Positions 23,756 through 32,220 of a DNA stretch of 64,000 bases are shown here, piece by piece. Within the stretch, counting starts at the first letter, position 1. Each line of letters starts with the position of its first letter. The position numbers were made by a program, and so were the translations under genes. Origin of the DNA: Atopostipes suicloacalis DSM 15692 (GTDB lineage Bacteria; Bacillota; Bacilli; Lactobacillales; Carnobacteriaceae_A); contig NZ_FQUF01000008.1 of assembly GCF_900129085.1 (NCBI RefSeq), forward strand, positions 1 to 64,000, given 5' to 3'. The notes beneath the pieces were generated by a model that did no database searches, was not told the DNA's origin, and worked only from the letters and a program-made list of their open reading frames with translations.

Positions 23756-26353
23756 ATGGAAGCGACTAAAATTCAACCCCTAAATATCGATATTCAGAAA
23801 TTAAATAAAGATATTGAAAGATTCCCTGTTGTATATCCGATTACAGAAGATATGCATATTACACATAAAGGTGTCTCTCGAATGGTAATGATTGACCGCT
23901 ATTCATTCAAAGATACAAAAAAGGAAACATTGTCCGAGGGCGATTTAGTTGTTCTCACTGTAAAAAATGATCCAAAATACCCAGCAAGAGGAATTGGTTA
24001 CGTTCAAGAACTAAACTGGGACACAAATGAAGCACGCATCTTGCTTGAAGAAGAGTATAGAGGTTCCTTAGAAGATCCAGAAGAAATTGAAACGGGTTTG
24101 ATTACTCGAAAAATTGAAGCAATTGAAAAACCTTTAGAAGTTTTCTATGAACAAATTGTCAAACGAAATGCACGAGGATTGGCTGAGGCAGAAGCGGATC
24201 CTAATCAAGTAGAAGAATCCTTTGAAAAGTTTTATAAGCAATTACGAAAAGGTAACTTTGTACCAGCTGGACGTGTGTTATATGGAGCAGGTTCAGAGAC
24301 AGATGTTACGTACTTTAATTGTTACGTAATGCCTTTTGTTCCTGATTCACGAGAAGGAATTTCTGACCATCGGAAAGAAGTTATGGAAATCATGTCTCGA
24401 GGTGGAGGAGTTGGAACAAATGGCTCAACCCTACGTCCACGCAATACTTTAGCACGAGGTGTCAATGGTAAGTCAAGCGGATCTGTTTCATGGTTAGATG
24501 ATATTGCACAATTGACCCACTTGGTTGAACAAGGAGGTTCACGTCGCGGTGCGCAAATGATTATGTTGGCCGATTGGCATCCAGATATCTTAGAATTTAT
24601 TATTTCTAAAATGCAAAACCCTCGCATTTTACGTTATTTAATCGAGAAATCGAATGATGAACAAATCAAGCAACTTGCTAAAGAAAATTTAAAATTTACA
24701 CCTTTTACTGCAGCGGAAACCGAAATGTATGATACCATTGCAAAACATAAAAATTCACCGGGACAGGGAGGTTTTTCAGCAGACATTATTAGTAATGCAG
24801 AAGCAAAACTAAAAGATGGCGGAACTTACTCTGTTCAAAACCCAGAATTTTTAACGGGTGCTAATATTTCAGTGACCTTAACCGATGACTTTATGAAAGC
24901 TGTCGATAATGACGAAGATTGGGCTTTACGATTCCCAGATACAGAAAACTACACAGAACAAGAAATGGCTGATTATAACGAAAAATGGTCAGAAGTCGGG
25001 GATGTTCGTGAATGGGAAGAAATGGGTTATACCGTTCGCACGTATCGTACAATTCCTGCACGCGAATTATGGAATTTAATCAATATTTGTGCAACATATT
25101 CAGCAGAACCTGGAATTTTCTTTATCGATAATGCTAATCAAGATACTAATGCCAAAGCTTATGGACAAAAAGTAGTAGCTACAAACCCATGTGGTGAGCA
25201 ACCGCTAGCGCCTTATTCAGTCTGTAACTTAGCAGCAGTAAACCTAGCAGAAATGGCCGATCACGAAACGAACACTGTCGATTATGAGAAGTTAATCGAA
25301 ACCGTGAAGACGGGGGTTCGTATGCAAGATAATGTTATTGATGCCACACCTTACTTCTTAAAAGAAAATGAAAAACAAGCACTAGGTGAACGTCGTGTAG
25401 GACTTGGTGTAATGGGCTTGGCGGATTTAATGATTTATACGCATAATCGTTATGGCTCAGCTGAAGGAAATGCAGTCATCGATAAAGTCTTTGAAACGAT
25501 TGCTGTTTCAGCTTACGAAGAATCGATTGAATTAGCGAAAGAAAAAGGCAGTTTCCCATTCTTAATTGGTGAAACCGAGGAAGAAACACAAGAATTACGT
25601 GAGAAATTTATTCGAACAGGCTACATGGAGCGTATGCCGGAACATGTTCGCAAAGGTATTTTAGAACATGGAATTCGTAACTCTCACTTATTAACCGTAG
25701 CGCCAACAGGAAGTACCGGAACGATGATGAATGTTTCAACTGGTTTAGAACCATACTTTGCCTTTAAATATTTCCGAAGTGGTCGTTTAGGTAAATTCAT
25801 CGAAGTGAATTCAGACATTGTCCAAGAATATTTAGAAGCTCATCCAGAAGCGGATGAAGAACACTTGCCAGATTTCTTTGTGACGTCAATGGAGCTCAAA
25901 CCTGAAGAACATGTTGATGTTCAAACAACGATTCAACGTTGGGTGGATAGTTCAATTTCTAAAACAGTCAATGCGCCTAAGGGCTACAGCGTATCTGAAG
26001 TTGCCAAAATTTATGAGCGTCTATTCAAAGGTGGCGCTAAAGGTGGGACAGTCTATGTTGACGGTTCGCGCGATTCACAAGTGCTAACGCTTGAAGCAGA
26101 AGAAAATGATATCGAGAATGTTTCATTGTTTGAAGTGGAAGACAGTCGTGTAGTGGATGATAGCGAAGAGTTGCGTCAATTAGTGGATCAGGCAGAAAAA
26201 GAACATGTGATGCAAAAGGGACACACCGATGATATTGTTTATGGCTCGGAAGTTGGAGATACTTGCCCAATTTGTCGCCAAGGAGTCGTTGAAGATATTG
26301 GCGGTTGCAATACGTGTACAAACTGTAATGCTCAATTACGTTGTGGGCTGTAA
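23756..26353 (+). CDS. nrdJ: Adenosylcobalamin-dependent (class II) ribonucleotide reductase
   Basis: 865 residues. It makes deoxyribonucleotides using the cobalamin radical and needs no oxygen. The ten-stranded barrel holds FNCYVMPF (first redox cysteine, about residue 189), NPCGEQPLAPYSVCN (about 479-493, radical cysteine and catalytic Glu) and LGVMGLADLM. A C-terminal tail has CPICRQG, CNTCTNC and a final CGL, the redox/zinc tail of the long NrdJ type. Genes for B12 uptake lie before it and the adenosyltransferase after it, so the locus both acquires and uses the cofactor. RBS AAAGGAG. Confidence 0.93.
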   Translation: MEATKIQPLNIDIQKLNKDIERFPVVYPITEDMHITHKGVSRMVMIDRYSFKDTKKETLSEGDLVVLTVKNDPKYPARGIGYVQELNWDTNEARILLEEEYRGSLEDPEEIETGLITRKIEAIEKPLEVFYEQIVKRNARGLAEAEADPNQVEESFEKFYKQLRKGNFVPAGRVLYGAGSETDVTYFNCYVMPFVPDSREGISDHRKEVMEIMSRGGGVGTNGSTLRPRNTLARGVNGKSSGSVSWLDDIAQLTHLVEQGGSRRGAQMIMLADWHPDILEFIISKMQNPRILRYLIEKSNDEQIKQLAKENLKFTPFTAAETEMYDTIAKHKNSPGQGGFSADIISNAEAKLKDGGTYSVQNPEFLTGANISVTLTDDFMKAVDNDEDWALRFPDTENYTEQEMADYNEKWSEVGDVREWEEMGYTVRTYRTIPARELWNLINICATYSAEPGIFFIDNANQDTNAKAYGQKVVATNPCGEQPLAPYSVCNLAAVNLAEMADHETNTVDYEKLIETVKTGVRMQDNVIDATPYFLKENEKQALGERRVGLGVMGLADLMIYTHNRYGSAEGNAVIDKVFETIAVSAYEESIELAKEKGSFPFLIGETEEETQELREKFIRTGYMERMPEHVRKGILEHGIRNSHLLTVAPTGSTGTMMNVSTGLEPYFAFKYFRSGRLGKFIEVNSDIVQEYLEAHPEADEEHLPDFFVTSMELKPEEHVDVQTTIQRWVDSSISKTVNAPKGYSVSEVAKIYERLFKGGAKGGTVYVDGSRDSQVLTLEAEENDIENVSLFEVEDSRVVDDSEELRQLVDQAEKEHVMQKGHTDDIVYGSEVGDTCPICRQGVVEDIGGCNTCTNCNAQLRCGL

Positions 26354-26381
26354 GAACACTTAAAAAGATAAATGAACGAAA

Positions 26382-26423
26382 TAAAAACTCCAAATTGCTG
26401 AGAAGTCATTTGGAGTTTTTTCT
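26382..26423 (+). terminator. Terminator after nrdJ
   Basis: AAAACTCCAAAT pairs with ATTTGGAGTTTT, followed by a T-run. Confidence 0.85.
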
Positions 26424-26556
26424 TCATGGAATAAAAGACGATTAAATTCATTTGCGAAGCGATGGATGCCCTTTGTTTATTTTTTAAAATAGTGATATAA
26501 AAACAGAAAGCCGAGACCGGAAATTTTTAATTGAAGATAGAAAAGGAGACCAAAAG

Positions 26557-27201
26557 ATGCAAATTTATACAAGAGTTGGCGATAAAGGACAAACTAAAAT
26601 TAATGGGAATTATACAGTCGACAAAGATTCGGCACGGGTGGAAGCTTACGGTACAATTGACGAGTTAAATAGTTTTGTCGGACGGGCAGCCAGTTCAGAG
26701 GGAACTTGGCCTACTTTAAAAGAAGAGTTGCAGCAGATTCAACAATTTTTGTTTGATTGCGGGAATGACTTAGCGACCTCTAATACAAAAAAATACCCTT
26801 ATCGGATGAGTGTTGAGCCTACTCAATGGTTAGAAAGTATTATTGATGGCTATGCGGATGAACCTGAGCCTTTAGAATCTTTCATTTTACCTGGAGGAAC
26901 GCCGCTTGCTTCAGATCTTCATGTTTGCCGAACAGTGACCCGACGAGCTGAGCGTTCGATTGTGGCTTTCAATCATTATTTGGAAGTTAGCCAAGAAACA
27001 GAGGCGTATGAAACGCAGCGTAAAGAGTCGGAAGCTAATCCTTATGTGCAAATGTTTGTCAATCGCTTGTCCGATTACTTTTTTGCGGTTGCCCGTGTTG
27101 CTAATCATCGGGCAGATACGAAAGATGTTCTTTACGAACGGAGCGGCAAGGTCTTCCATTTAGATGTAAAGAAAGAAGACTATGGAGATTTAGAAGAATA
27201 A
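26557..27201 (+). CDS. Cob(I)alamin adenosyltransferase, PduO type
   Basis: 214 residues. It makes adenosylcobalamin from cob(I)alamin and ATP. The N-terminal IYTRVGDKGQT is the nucleotide-binding signature, FILPGGTPLAS and RRAERSIV (about 129-136) form the active-site helices, and RLSDYFFAVARVANH is the C-terminal signature. It directly serves the class II reductase upstream. The gene has its own ribosome site (AAAGGAG) and terminator. Confidence 0.92.
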   Translation: MQIYTRVGDKGQTKINGNYTVDKDSARVEAYGTIDELNSFVGRAASSEGTWPTLKEELQQIQQFLFDCGNDLATSNTKKYPYRMSVEPTQWLESIIDGYADEPEPLESFILPGGTPLASDLHVCRTVTRRAERSIVAFNHYLEVSQETEAYETQRKESEANPYVQMFVNRLSDYFFAVARVANHRADTKDVLYERSGKVFHLDVKKEDYGDLEE

Positions 27202-27215
27202 GAAGTTAAAGCATA

Positions 27216-27258
27216 GAATCTAAAGATTAGCGGTTAAGACTAGTCTTTAGATTTTTTG
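27216..27258 (+). terminator. Terminator after the adenosyltransferase gene
   Basis: GAATCTAAAGA pairs with TCTTTAGATT, then TTTT. The loop and right arm contain a perfect 12-bp palindrome AAGACTAGTCTT (27236-27247). Confidence 0.8.
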
Positions 27259-27282
27259 TCTTTATTTTTTTCATACAAGACG

Positions 27283-27307
27283 TATAATGAAAGTGAGTGC
27301 GCTAACA
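27283..27307 (+). promoter_or_regulatory. ROK kinase promoter with cre-like site
   Basis: TATAAT (27283-27288) with only a weak -35. TGAGTGCGCTAACA (27294-27307), overlapping the expected start, matches the CcpA cre consensus except at two bases. Confidence 0.4.
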
Positions 27308-27374
27308 TAAAAAGTGTTATGATAAAGAAAAGAATTGAAACAACTCAAAAAATACAATGAAAAGAGGAAGATAA

Positions 27375-28241
27375 ATGCGACTAATGGCTTTTGATTTAGG
27401 GGGAACATCCGTTAAATACGGTACCTATGTAAAGGATGAACTGATCGATAAAGGAAGTTTTATCACGCCTGCCACCCTAGAAGAATTAATGGAAAAGATG
27501 ACAACTGTAATAGATAAGCAAGAAAAAATAGAAGGAATTGCCATCAGTGCACCCGGATCTGTGAATCAAAAAGATCGAGTCATTGAAGGAATTAGTGCTA
27601 TTCCATATATCCATTTCACACCTATTTATGATTTATTTGAAAAAGAGTTTGGCCTGCCTGTTGCGATTGAAAATGACGCAAACTGTGCTGGTTTATGCGA
27701 AGTGGATCGTGGAGCGGCAAAGAATGGAGAAAATATTGTCTTTTTCGTTTTGGGAACAGGAATGGGCGGCTCCGTTTTTATCAATCGACAATTACATACC
27801 GGCAGCCACATGTATGGCGGAGAATTCGGCATGTCCCTAAACTCAAACGGAGAAACAGGGAGCAAGAACGGAACCTTAGTCGCCGCAGCTAAAAAATATA
27901 ATGAACAAATGGGAACAAACCTGGATGGCATCCAATTGTTAGATTTGTATGATCAAGGCCAAGCAGAAGCCGTTAAAACAATCGATCAAATGTTTAACGC
28001 TATTGCAGAAATTTTATACAACGTTCAAGTAATCATCGATCCAGACACTATCGTCCTAGGGGGCGGAATCTCCAACCGATCTTCTCTGTCCGAAGAATTG
28101 GCAGTAAGAATGGATAAACATTTAGAAGAACTAGACATATTAGGCGCCAAACCAAAAATAGTCAATGCTCAATACAGAAACGACGCCAACCTCTATGGAG
28201 CGGTGATCAACTATAAAAAACAAATCGAATCTTTGCTTTAA
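27375..28241 (+). CDS. ROK family sugar kinase
   Basis: 288 residues. The ATP motif FDLGGTSVKYG opens the protein. The catalytic Asp is in IENDANCAGLCE (about 98-109), and GTGMGGSVFINRQL is the second phosphate loop. The ROK zinc motif (H-x-CxCGxxGCxE) is absent: the region reads GGEFGMSLNSNGETGSKN. This resembles the zinc-less beta-glucoside or N-acetylmannosamine kinases of the family more than NagC/XylR repressors. There is no N-terminal DNA-binding domain. The neighbouring GH1 and PTS genes suggest a substrate such as glucose or a beta-glucoside released inside the cell. Confidence 0.8.
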   Translation: MRLMAFDLGGTSVKYGTYVKDELIDKGSFITPATLEELMEKMTTVIDKQEKIEGIAISAPGSVNQKDRVIEGISAIPYIHFTPIYDLFEKEFGLPVAIENDANCAGLCEVDRGAAKNGENIVFFVLGTGMGGSVFINRQLHTGSHMYGGEFGMSLNSNGETGSKNGTLVAAAKKYNEQMGTNLDGIQLLDLYDQGQAEAVKTIDQMFNAIAEILYNVQVIIDPDTIVLGGGISNRSSLSEELAVRMDKHLEELDILGAKPKIVNAQYRNDANLYGAVINYKKQIESLL

Positions 28242-28279
28242 TTTCTCTTTTTTCCTGAACACGACTCATAAAAACTTTG

Positions 28280-28319
28280 ACACCACTCTTTCTTTTAAAT
28301 AGAAGGGGTGGCTTTTTTT
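28280..28319 (+). terminator. Terminator after the ROK kinase gene
   Basis: CACCACTCTTTCT and AGAAGGGGTGG form an imperfect stem with a seven-base loop, followed by seven T. Confidence 0.75.
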
Positions 28320-28380
28320 AATGAACTTTGAAAGATTAGCGATTAATACGAGACAAACAGAAATAAATCTGTTAAGATTA

Positions 28381-28412
28381 AAAAGACTAATCAAAAAAAT
28401 GAAAAGTATAGT
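28381..28412 (+). promoter_or_regulatory. GH1 gene promoter with AAAGACTA motif at -35
   Basis: TATAGT (28407-28412) is the -10. The -35 position is taken by AAAAGACTAATC (28381-28392), a motif shared with the PTS and GntR gene upstream regions (29898-29910; 31375-31385 inverted). Confidence 0.45.
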
Positions 28413-28441
28413 CATTTTATTTTAGGAGGAGTAGATGTTTC

Positions 28442-29830
28442 ATGGACTTTAAATTTCCAAAAGATTTTTGGTGGGGTTCGGCAGCTAGTGGGCCACAAAC
28501 AGAAGGCGTTTACGAAGGGGACAATAAAGGCGACAGTATTTGGGACTATTGGTATGAAGAAGAACCAGAGAAGTTTTTTGACCAGGTAGGACCCGACACC
28601 GCTTCTGCTTTTTATCACAAATATAAAGAAGACATTCAATTAATGAAACAAACGGGACATAATTCATTCCGTACCTCGATTCAGTGGAGTCGTTTAATCC
28701 CTGAAGGGGTAGGAGAAGTGAATCAAGAAGCGGTTAATTTTTATAATAATGTAATAGATGAACTACTGGCAAACGATATCGAGCCATTCATTAACTTGTT
28801 TCATTTTGACATGCCAATGAAAATGCAAGAAAAAGGTGGCTGGGAAAATCGGGAAGTAGTAGAAGCCTATGTAGAATTTGCTAAGACATGTTTTGATTTA
28901 TTTGGCGATCGCGTAAAAAAATGGTTCACGCACAATGAACCTATTGTTCCGGTTGAAGGTGGTTATCTCTACCAATTCCACTACCCAAATCAAGTGGATA
29001 TGAAAAAGGCTGTTCAGGTGGCTTACCATGAAGCTTTAGCGAGTGCCAAAGTTATTAAAGCCTATCATGAAACAGATTTAGAAGGAGAAATTGGAATTAT
29101 CTTAAACTTAACTCCAAGCTATCCTCGAGATGAAAATAACGAAGAAGACGTAAAAGCAGCTAAAATTGCAGATGCCTTTTTCAACCGTTCATTCTTAGAT
29201 TCTTCAGTAAAAGGAGAATTTCCAAGTGATTTAATTGATCTGTTAGATGAAATTGATTATCTCCCAAAAATCGAAGATGGAGATTTGGAAATTATCAAAA
29301 ATAACACCGTAGATATTTTAGGGGTCAATTACTATCAACCTCGTCGGATTAAAGCGAAAGAAACAGAAGAAGGTACAGAAAATGGCTTCATGCCCGATAA
29401 CTTCTTTGACAATTACGAGATGCCAAATCGTAAAATGAATCCCTATCGTGGTTGGGAAATTTACGAAAAAGGAATTTATGATATCTTGACCGATCTTCGT
29501 GAAAATTACGGAAATATTAAATGTTTCATTTCAGAAAATGGAATGGGTGTTGAAGGTGAAGAACGTTATATTAATGAAGATGGCCAAATCGATGATGATT
29601 ACCGAATTGAATTCGTAAAAGATCATCTAAAATATGTGCATCAAGCGTTGGAAGAAGGAAGCAATGTTCGCGGCTACCATATGTGGACTTGTATGGATAA
29701 TTGGTCTTGGACGAATGCTTATAAAAATCGTTATGGCTTTATATCTGTTGATTTAGAGAATGAAAGAAAAAGAACCATCAAGAAAAGTGGTCATTGGTTT
29801 AATGAAATGACGAAAAATAACGGATTTTAA
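28442..29830 (+). CDS. 6-phospho-beta-glucosidase, glycoside hydrolase family 1
   Basis: 462 residues. It hydrolyses phosphorylated beta-glucosides such as cellobiose-6-phosphate. Acid/base Glu166 in FTHNEPI and nucleophile Glu365 in ISENGMG are present. The N-terminal FPKDFWWGSAASGPQTEG and the C-terminal KKSGHWF, in the region that binds the substrate phosphate, fit the phospho-specific group. The next gene is a cellobiose-type PTS IIC, which delivers that substrate. RBS AGGAGGAG. An overlapping ATG at 28435 gives only a very short frame. Confidence 0.9.
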   Translation: MDFKFPKDFWWGSAASGPQTEGVYEGDNKGDSIWDYWYEEEPEKFFDQVGPDTASAFYHKYKEDIQLMKQTGHNSFRTSIQWSRLIPEGVGEVNQEAVNFYNNVIDELLANDIEPFINLFHFDMPMKMQEKGGWENREVVEAYVEFAKTCFDLFGDRVKKWFTHNEPIVPVEGGYLYQFHYPNQVDMKKAVQVAYHEALASAKVIKAYHETDLEGEIGIILNLTPSYPRDENNEEDVKAAKIADAFFNRSFLDSSVKGEFPSDLIDLLDEIDYLPKIEDGDLEIIKNNTVDILGVNYYQPRRIKAKETEEGTENGFMPDNFFDNYEMPNRKMNPYRGWEIYEKGIYDILTDLRENYGNIKCFISENGMGVEGEERYINEDGQIDDDYRIEFVKDHLKYVHQALEEGSNVRGYHMWTCMDNWSWTNAYKNRYGFISVDLENERKRTIKKSGHWFNEMTKNNGF

Positions 29831-29840
29831 AGTTGATAGT

Positions 29841-29874
29841 AAAAAACACTCACTGAAAAAGTGGGTGTTTTTTT
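29841..29874 (+). terminator. Terminator after the GH1 gene
   Basis: AAAAACACtCACT, loop, AGTGgGTGTTTTTTT. Confidence 0.85.
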
Positions 29875-29904
29875 AGTAAGAGCTTACTTTATTTTATAAA
29901 AGAC

Positions 29905-29952
29905 TAGACATTTAAAAATAAAATGGTATACTTTGTAATGTAAACGGTTAAA
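29905..29952 (+). promoter_or_regulatory. Cellobiose IIC promoter with cre site
   Basis: TAGACA (29905-29910), 16-base spacer, TATACT (29927-29932). A cre-like TGTAAACGGTTAAA (29939-29952) overlaps the expected start, so CcpA repression is likely. AAAAGACTAGACA (29898-29910) covers the -35. Confidence 0.6.
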
Positions 29953-29977
29953 AAATAAAAGAAAAGGAGTTTTTGCA

Positions 29978-31267
29978 ATGAATAACTTTATTGACAAGTT
30001 AAGTGATAAGTTAGTTCCTGTAGCTTCAAAGCTAGGGCAGAATAAATATTTACTTGTATTAAGAGATGCCTTTATGCTAGCTTTCCCAATTACAATGTTT
30101 GGATCTTTAGTCGTAGTTATCAATAATCTACCCTTCTTTAGTGAAGAATTACAAGGAACTTTAGGCACTTTATTTGGAAATGGTCAAAATGCAACAATGT
30201 CCATTATGTCTATATTTGTTACTTTTGGTATTGGGTATTATTTATCAAAAACATATGACATTGATCCTGCATTTGGAGGCGCTGTTTCTTTAGCAGCATA
30301 TCTCATCTTGACACCCTTTGAAATGATCACAGAAGGTGGAGAAGCTGTTACAGGCGTCTTAACATTAGATCGCTTAGGAGCGAAGGGAATGTTTGTTGGA
30401 ATGGTTGCAGCTTTTTTAGCAGCCGAAGTATATGCCCGAATTACTAAAAAAGGGATTACCATTACTATGCCTGAGGGTGTTCCAGAAGCTGTTGCCCGCT
30501 CATTTGCAGCAATGATTCCAGCTATTATAACATTAGGTATTTTCACACTACTCAACGCTCTCGTTATTGGTTTATTAAATGCTAACTTACATGATTTAGT
30601 TTATGATACGATTCAAGAACCGTTAACCGGTTTAGGAAGTGGCTTACCGGCAACATTGATAGCGGTGTTTTTTGTTCAGTTGCTATGGTTCTTTGGTCTA
30701 CATGGACAAATTATTGTAAACTCAGTGATGGATCCCATTTGGAATACAACCATGCTTGATAACTTAGCGGCATATGAAACGGGTAAACCTCTTCCTCACA
30801 TTGTTACTAAACCATTTATGGAAATGTATACTGTAGGAATGGGAGGCTCGGGAAGCACCTTAATTGTCGTTATTTTAATTGCTTTCTTTATGAAGAGTCG
30901 CCAATTTAATGATGTAGGGCGTTTAGCCTTAGCTCCCGGTATTTTTAACGTAAACGAACCCGTTATCTTCGGAATGCCGATTGTATTGAATGCAGCCATC
31001 TTTATCCCATGGTTAATTGCTCCATTAATAACAACAGCCTTTAATTATATTGTCATGAATATTGGACTCTTCCCAATACCAACGGGTGTTTCTGTACCGT
31101 GGACCGTTCCAGTATTTGCCAATGGTATGTTAGCCACTAACTCGTTAATGGGTGGAGTGTTACAGTTGATTGATATGGCAATTATCGGAGTCATCTGGTA
31201 TCCATTCTTGAAAATAGTGGATCGCCAAAACTTGAAAAATCAAGCTCCGGATATGTCTAAGGCTTAA
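29978..31267 (+). CDS. celB: PTS cellobiose/beta-glucoside transporter subunit IIC
   Basis: 429 residues with about ten membrane segments. It starts MNNFIDKLSDKLVPVASKLGQNKYL, typical of lactose/cellobiose-family IIC, and contains FFGLHGQIIVNSVMDPIW and GIFNVNEPVIFGMPIV (the substrate-site NEP motif). No IIA or IIB gene is in the window, so it must use subunits encoded elsewhere. RBS AAAGGAG; cre-like site upstream. Confidence 0.88.
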   Translation: MNNFIDKLSDKLVPVASKLGQNKYLLVLRDAFMLAFPITMFGSLVVVINNLPFFSEELQGTLGTLFGNGQNATMSIMSIFVTFGIGYYLSKTYDIDPAFGGAVSLAAYLILTPFEMITEGGEAVTGVLTLDRLGAKGMFVGMVAAFLAAEVYARITKKGITITMPEGVPEAVARSFAAMIPAIITLGIFTLLNALVIGLLNANLHDLVYDTIQEPLTGLGSGLPATLIAVFFVQLLWFFGLHGQIIVNSVMDPIWNTTMLDNLAAYETGKPLPHIVTKPFMEMYTVGMGGSGSTLIVVILIAFFMKSRQFNDVGRLALAPGIFNVNEPVIFGMPIVLNAAIFIPWLIAPLITTAFNYIVMNIGLFPIPTGVSVPWTVPVFANGMLATNSLMGGVLQLIDMAIIGVIWYPFLKIVDRQNLKNQAPDMSKA

Positions 31268-31288
31268 TTACCTGTAGATTATATTCTT

Positions 31289-31326
31289 TAAAAAAAGCAA
31301 CTCTATAAGTATAGGGTTGCTTTTTG
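31289..31326 (+). terminator. Terminator after the cellobiose IIC gene
   Basis: AAAAGCAACtCTATA, loop, TATAGgGTTGCTTTTT. Confidence 0.85.
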
Positions 31327-31427
31327 TTTGTAAAGAACTTTTTTATTTAACGGTATATATATATGTCTAATAAAACTAGTCTTTTGAAATTAAATCTGTT
31401 AAAATAAGCTTAGGTAGGGGGAATGGA

Positions 31428-32132
31428 ATGACAAAGTATGAAATGATTGCTGGAAAGATTCGCCAGCGTATTCGAGAAGAGGTTTACCCGGTGGATTCGC
31501 TTATCCCCGATCAAGTCTCATTAGCAAAAGAGTTTAAGGTAAGTCGAATGACTGTAAAAAAAGCAATGGATATTTTAGAACTAGAAGGACTGATCCTGCG
31601 AAAAAGAGGAGCAGGAACTTTTGTTAAGAAAACAGCGCTAAGCGAAGGACTTACTGCTAGCATTATGGAGTATGAAGGCTTAACCAAACAACTGGCCAAT
31701 CAAGAAGTTAAGAGCCAAGTCATTTCTTTTAAGCTGGATTTTCCAAATGAATTGACCCAAGAAAAATTAATGTTAGACAAGCATGATCCCATCTATAAGA
31801 TTATTCGATTAAGAGTTGTAGATGATGCACCTTATATTCTTGAACATACAATCATGAATGCAAATTTAATTCCTGGAATCAACGAAGACATTTTACATCA
31901 ATCGATCTATGACTACATTCATAAAGAATTAAATTTACAGTTCGGAGGGGCTCACAGAATTATTCAAGCCGATAAAGCTTCAGAGTATGATCAAAAATAC
32001 TTAGACTGTGATGAACACGACCCCATTCTAGAAATTGAACAAGTTGTATATTTAGAAGATGGGACTCCTTTTGAATACTCAAGAAGTCGTAATAAATACA
32101 ACACTCGAAGCTACAACGTCGTAGATTTTTAA
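31428..32132 (+). CDS. GntR-family regulator with UTRA domain
   Basis: 234 residues. The N-terminal winged helix (about 1-68) reads SLAKEFKVSRMTVKKAMDILELEGLILRKRGAGTFV, the HutC-subfamily signature. The UTRA effector domain (about 80-232) follows, with IRLRVVDDAPYILEHTIMN and the C-terminal FEYSRSRNKY. Such proteins sense phosphorylated sugars, so a phospho-beta-glucoside is likely. The AAAGACTA motif at the three nearby promoters is a candidate operator. Confidence 0.88.
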   Translation: MTKYEMIAGKIRQRIREEVYPVDSLIPDQVSLAKEFKVSRMTVKKAMDILELEGLILRKRGAGTFVKKTALSEGLTASIMEYEGLTKQLANQEVKSQVISFKLDFPNELTQEKLMLDKHDPIYKIIRLRVVDDAPYILEHTIMNANLIPGINEDILHQSIYDYIHKELNLQFGGAHRIIQADKASEYDQKYLDCDEHDPILEIEQVVYLEDGTPFEYSRSRNKYNTRSYNVVDF

Positions 32133-32167
32133 GCATAAAACACGACTTATTTCCTGCAAATAGGTAT

Positions 32168-32203
32168 AAAAAAGAATCCTGCTTCAAAACAGGATTCTTT
32201 TTA
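32168..32203. terminator. Bidirectional terminator between the gntR-type and SDR genes
   Basis: AAAAAGAATCCTG, loop, CAGGATTCTTTTT; it serves both converging genes. Confidence 0.9.
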
Positions 32204-32220
32204 AATTTTTAAGTCACAAA

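Noticed and set aside
27236-27247. AAGACTAGTCTT as a firm operator of the ROK gene
   Set aside because: It lies inside the hairpin of the preceding terminator, so part of the symmetry may be due to the stem; kept only as supporting motif.
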